DNA from: HGM04593 sp045631205
Lineage (GTDB): Bacteria > Bacteroidota > Bacteroidia > Bacteroidales > Bacteroidaceae
Length of the DNA: 23,378 nucleotides
Assembly (NCBI GenBank): GCA_045631205.1
Contig: JAZQUI010000034.1
Span: 1 to 23,378, forward strand
Reading direction: 5' to 3'
Below, one piece after another: positions 21,276 to 23,378 of this stretch (its first letter is position 1; the number at the start of each line of letters is the position of its first letter). The notes under the pieces are model-generated. The model was given only the letters and a program-made list of their open reading frames with translations, was not told where the DNA came from and ran no database searches. Position numbers and translations under genes: made by a program.

Positions 21276-23378
21276 TTACCACATAACCTTTTTGCCGTTC
21301 TGTATGTAAATGCCACCCTTGACAGGCTCTGTTACCTTGCGGCCTTGCAGGTCGTAAATATCATTGCTTTCTGCTCTCTCCTCTTTTATATCACTGATGC
21401 CTGTAACACCACCTGTTACGTTAATCCAGCCTGTGTAGGGTTCAAGTTTCTCTTTTGAACCGGGAGCCGAGAGAACCACGTTCTTGATGGTGAACCGGTA
21501 GTCGCCATCGGCTGCACCGTTCACTTTGAGGGTTGCTGTTGCAACGTCACCTGTTGTGCCGTTGTAGAGAGCGTTGCTCATTGAGATGATTACCACGCGA
21601 AGTGAACCGTCGGGCTGAATGGCACACTCGGGATATGAGTGCTTGCGGCTGTTTGTGCGGCTGTCGAGGTCAACTGCGTAGTACTCACCGTCGAAATCAA
21701 CCTCGATGCCTTCGGGGAGTTCAAGGTCGAACTGGATTGCCGAGAAGGGATAGCCGGGGTTGTCGATGTTGATGAGCAGTGTTTCTCCATCGCCATCGGC
21801 CGATACTGTGCTAATCTCACCGGCGCGTGTAGCGGCAGCTTTTGCGGGAGCTGCATTGGCAGTGTCGGTGCCCAGGATTACTGAAACAATAGTTGTTACG
21901 TCGGCAACGTCAACTGTTCCGTCGCCGTCAACATCGGCTGTGGAATTGTTTTTGTTGCTTGCGCTGCCACTCAATTTAATATTGTATATTTCACCTTGGT
22001 CGCTACCGTTGTTCACGCTGCCGTCTTTGGTGTATTCAGCAACCAGTGTGTGGGTGCCCGCAGTAGTGAATGTGTACTCGTAACTGCCAGTGTAGCTACC
22101 GCTCTCCTTTAAAATTTGTGTGCCGTCGATAGTTATAATCAACCAATCGTAGTTACTCTCGCTACTTACGCTCAAATCGAAAGTAAGCACGCTGCTTTCG
22201 GCTGCTTCCAACGTGTAGCTGTTCTGCGAGGTGCTGTTGTCTACACCGGCATTGGTAGAGGTCCAGTCTTCGAATGTTTGTTCTGTGGGTGTTTCTTCTG
22301 TTTTCTCGCCATTGAGTATTACTCCTACAACCGCTGTAACATCGGCAACGTCCACTGTTTCGTCACCGTTGACATCACCTTTGATGCCGAAGTGCATCTC
22401 CATTATATTTGTAAACTCCTTCCAATAATCAGCTGCTTGGTAGGCCGCTTTTGTGCCTGTGGGAACATAGAGGGTCGCGGTGTATTGATTGAACGTAGTG
22501 CTATAAATGATAGGCGATTCTGTTGCTTTTACATAAATCTCGGTGAGGCCTGTGCAATTATAGAACGCATAATCTCCTATCGATGTTACGCTGTTGGGAA
22601 TAATTACGCTTGTGAGGCCGGAGCAATTTGAGAACGCACAATGCTTAATTTCTGTAATATCACTTGGAATAACAAGATTGGTTATCTTTTCTCCATTTAA
22701 ATATAGGTTATGGGCATAAGATAAGGGATTGGACTGATAACTACTGAAATCTATTCTGCACCACGCCGAAAGGTCGCTAATATGCACCGCGGTGAGGCTG
22801 TCACAATTATAGAACGCATCATCTCTAATGCTTGTTACGCTGTTGGGTATTGTAACGCTTTTGAGGCCTGTGCAATCCCTGAACGCATAATCTCCTATTG
22901 TTGTTACGCTGTTGGGAATAATTACGCTTTTGAGGCCAGTGCAACTATCGAACGCATAAATTCCAATGCTTGTTACACTGTTGCCTATTTCAACGCTTTT
23001 GAGGCCAGTGCAACCCCGGAACGCTTTATATCCTATTGTTGTTACGCTATTGCCTATTATAACGTTTGTGAGGCCTGAGCAATAATTGAACGCACTGTTT
23101 CCTATCCATATTACACTGTTGGGAATAGTTACGCTTGTGAGGCCTGTGCAATTATAGAACGCATAATTTCCTATGCTTGTTACACTGTTGGGAATTGTAA
23201 TGCTTGTGAGGCCTGTGCAATTATAGAACGCATAATGCTTAATTTCTGTAATATCACTTGGAATAACAAGATTGGTTATCTTTTCTCCATTTAAATACAA
23301 ATTCTTTGCCTGACACAATGGATTGGAATAGACGTTACTAAAATCAATTTTGCACCACGCCGAAAGGTCGCTAATATG
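21276..23378 (-). CDS. BspA-type leucine-rich-repeat protein with dockerin-like and cohesin-like regions (5' partial)
   Basis: The gene enters from the right edge, so signal peptide and N-terminus are missing; about 700 residues are visible. From the N-terminal side there are LRR_5/BspA repeats of 23 residues (pattern LTSVTIPNSVTSIGxYAFxNCTG), interrupted by a 37-residue unit containing HISDLSAW. A dockerin-like half repeat follows, DVNGDETVDVADV (about 22313-22375), then a beta-rich domain of about 125 residues. A second half repeat, DVDGDGTVDVADV (about 21870-21935), comes before a cohesin-like beta region (NPGYPFSAIQFDLELPEGI onward). The end is IYDLQGRKVTEPVKGGIYIQNGKK, typical of Bacteroidales surface proteins. 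Such proteins are usually secreted and mediate adhesion or binding. The stop at 21276 probably results from a frameshift in an A5 run; the other frame continues to a stop at 21247. Confidence 0.85.
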   Translation of the reverse strand, partial: HISDLSAWCKIDFSNVYSNPLCQAKNLYLNGEKITNLVIPSDITEIKHYAFYNCTGLTSITIPNSVTSIGNYAFYNCTGLTSVTIPNSVIWIGNSAFNYCSGLTNVIIGNSVTTIGYKAFRGCTGLKSVEIGNSVTSIGIYAFDSCTGLKSVIIPNSVTTIGDYAFRDCTGLKSVTIPNSVTSIRDDAFYNCDSLTAVHISDLSAWCRIDFSSYQSNPLSYAHNLYLNGEKITNLVIPSDITEIKHCAFSNCSGLTSVIIPNSVTSIGDYAFYNCTGLTEIYVKATESPIIYSTTFNQYTATLYVPTGTKAAYQAADYWKEFTNIMEMHFGIKGDVNGDETVDVADVTAVVGVILNGEKTEETPTEQTFEDWTSTNAGVDNSTSQNSYTLEAAESSVLTFDLSVSSESNYDWLIITIDGTQILKESGSYTGSYEYTFTTAGTHTLVAEYTKDGSVNNGSDQGEIYNIKLSGSASNKNNSTADVDGDGTVDVADVTTIVSVILGTDTANAAPAKAAATRAGEISTVSADGDGETLLINIDNPGYPFSAIQFDLELPEGIEVDFDGEYYAVDLDSRTNSRKHSYPECAIQPDGSLRVVIISMSNALYNGTTGDVATATLKVNGAADGDYRFTIKNVVLSAPGSKEKLEPYTGWINVTGGVTGISDIKEERAESNDIYDLQGRKVTEPVKGGIYIQNGKKVMW
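22541..23290 (-). repeat. 69-bp tandem repeats encoding LRR_5 units
   Basis: A marker hexamer (GAGGCC or GAGGCT on the + strand) recurs at 22545, 22614, 22794, 22863, 22932, 23001, 23070, 23139 and 23208. The spacing is exactly 69 bases (23 codons), apart from one 180-base step where a 111-base unit of different sequence is inserted. The repeats are coding, degenerate at third positions, and belong to the leucine-rich domain. Confidence 0.9.
22632..23378 (-). repeat. 594-bp super-repeat within the LRR gene
   Basis: About 144 bases ending at 22784 are repeated, with scattered differences, in the last 144 bases of the window, offset by exactly 594 bases (198 codons). Both copies encode the ITNLVIPSDITEIKH unit next to the NLYLNGEK and SDLSAWC segments. 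The right copy is cut by the window edge, so more modules may follow outside. Confidence 0.8.

Noticed and set aside
22541..23290. CRISPR array
   Set aside because: Periodic 69-base repeats are contiguous, degenerate at third codon positions and encode LRR units. There are no spacers.
1..23378. Defence island, prophage, integrative element or other new multi-gene system
   Set aside because: Every large open frame is assigned to a housekeeping or known surface-protein family. No recombinase, attachment repeat or toxin-antitoxin pair is visible.

Overview
The window looks like a chromosomal segment of a Bacteroidales bacterium; genus not determined. The evidence is Bacteroidetes-type promoter boxes (TAnnTTTG) upstream of several genes, mostly absent Shine-Dalgarno sequences, a fused NuoCD in a complex I operon without NuoEFG, a large single-chain PurL, and a BspA-type leucine-rich-repeat protein. 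Most of it is housekeeping. I see no transposase, integrase, CRISPR array, tRNA, rRNA or defence cassette.

Layout. Positions 1-605 carry no convincing protein gene. They hold a strongly structured, RNA-like stretch of unknown identity (1-216) and then an AT-rich promoter region. Positions 606-2220 (+) form a two-gene operon: a KdsD/KpsF-type sugar-phosphate isomerase and a NeuA-family cytidylyltransferase, probably for activating an acidic sugar for the cell surface. A perfect 21-bp inverted repeat at 2232-2277 separates it from the convergent nuo operon.

Positions 12099 down to 2295 (-) hold the complete operon nuoA-B-CD-H-I-J-K-L-M-N, tightly packed. It encodes the membrane arm and the quinone-binding connecting module of respiratory complex I, but not the NADH-oxidising module. 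Upstream on the same strand is a ZIP-family metal transporter (12266-13039).

A divergent control region of about 350 bp (13040-13386) separates it from purL (13387-17088, +), which encodes the fourth enzyme of de novo purine synthesis. After a hairpin terminator come two overlapping short chromate-transporter-family genes (17154-18283, +). Their 3' end overlaps the convergent uvrA (18275-21058, -), the DNA-damage recognition subunit of nucleotide excision repair. The last gene (21247 or 21276 to beyond 23378, -) is a 5'-truncated surface-type protein. It has LRR_5 repeats, two separated dockerin-like half repeats, a beta-rich insert and a cohesin-like region.

The points most worth a second look are all outside the housekeeping enzymes. 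They are the structured element at 1-216, a palindrome overlapping the purL -7 box, and the terminal LRR/dockerin/cohesin-like protein. That protein has a 594-bp internal super-repeat and an apparent frameshift in a short A-run that hides a conserved-looking C-terminal tail.
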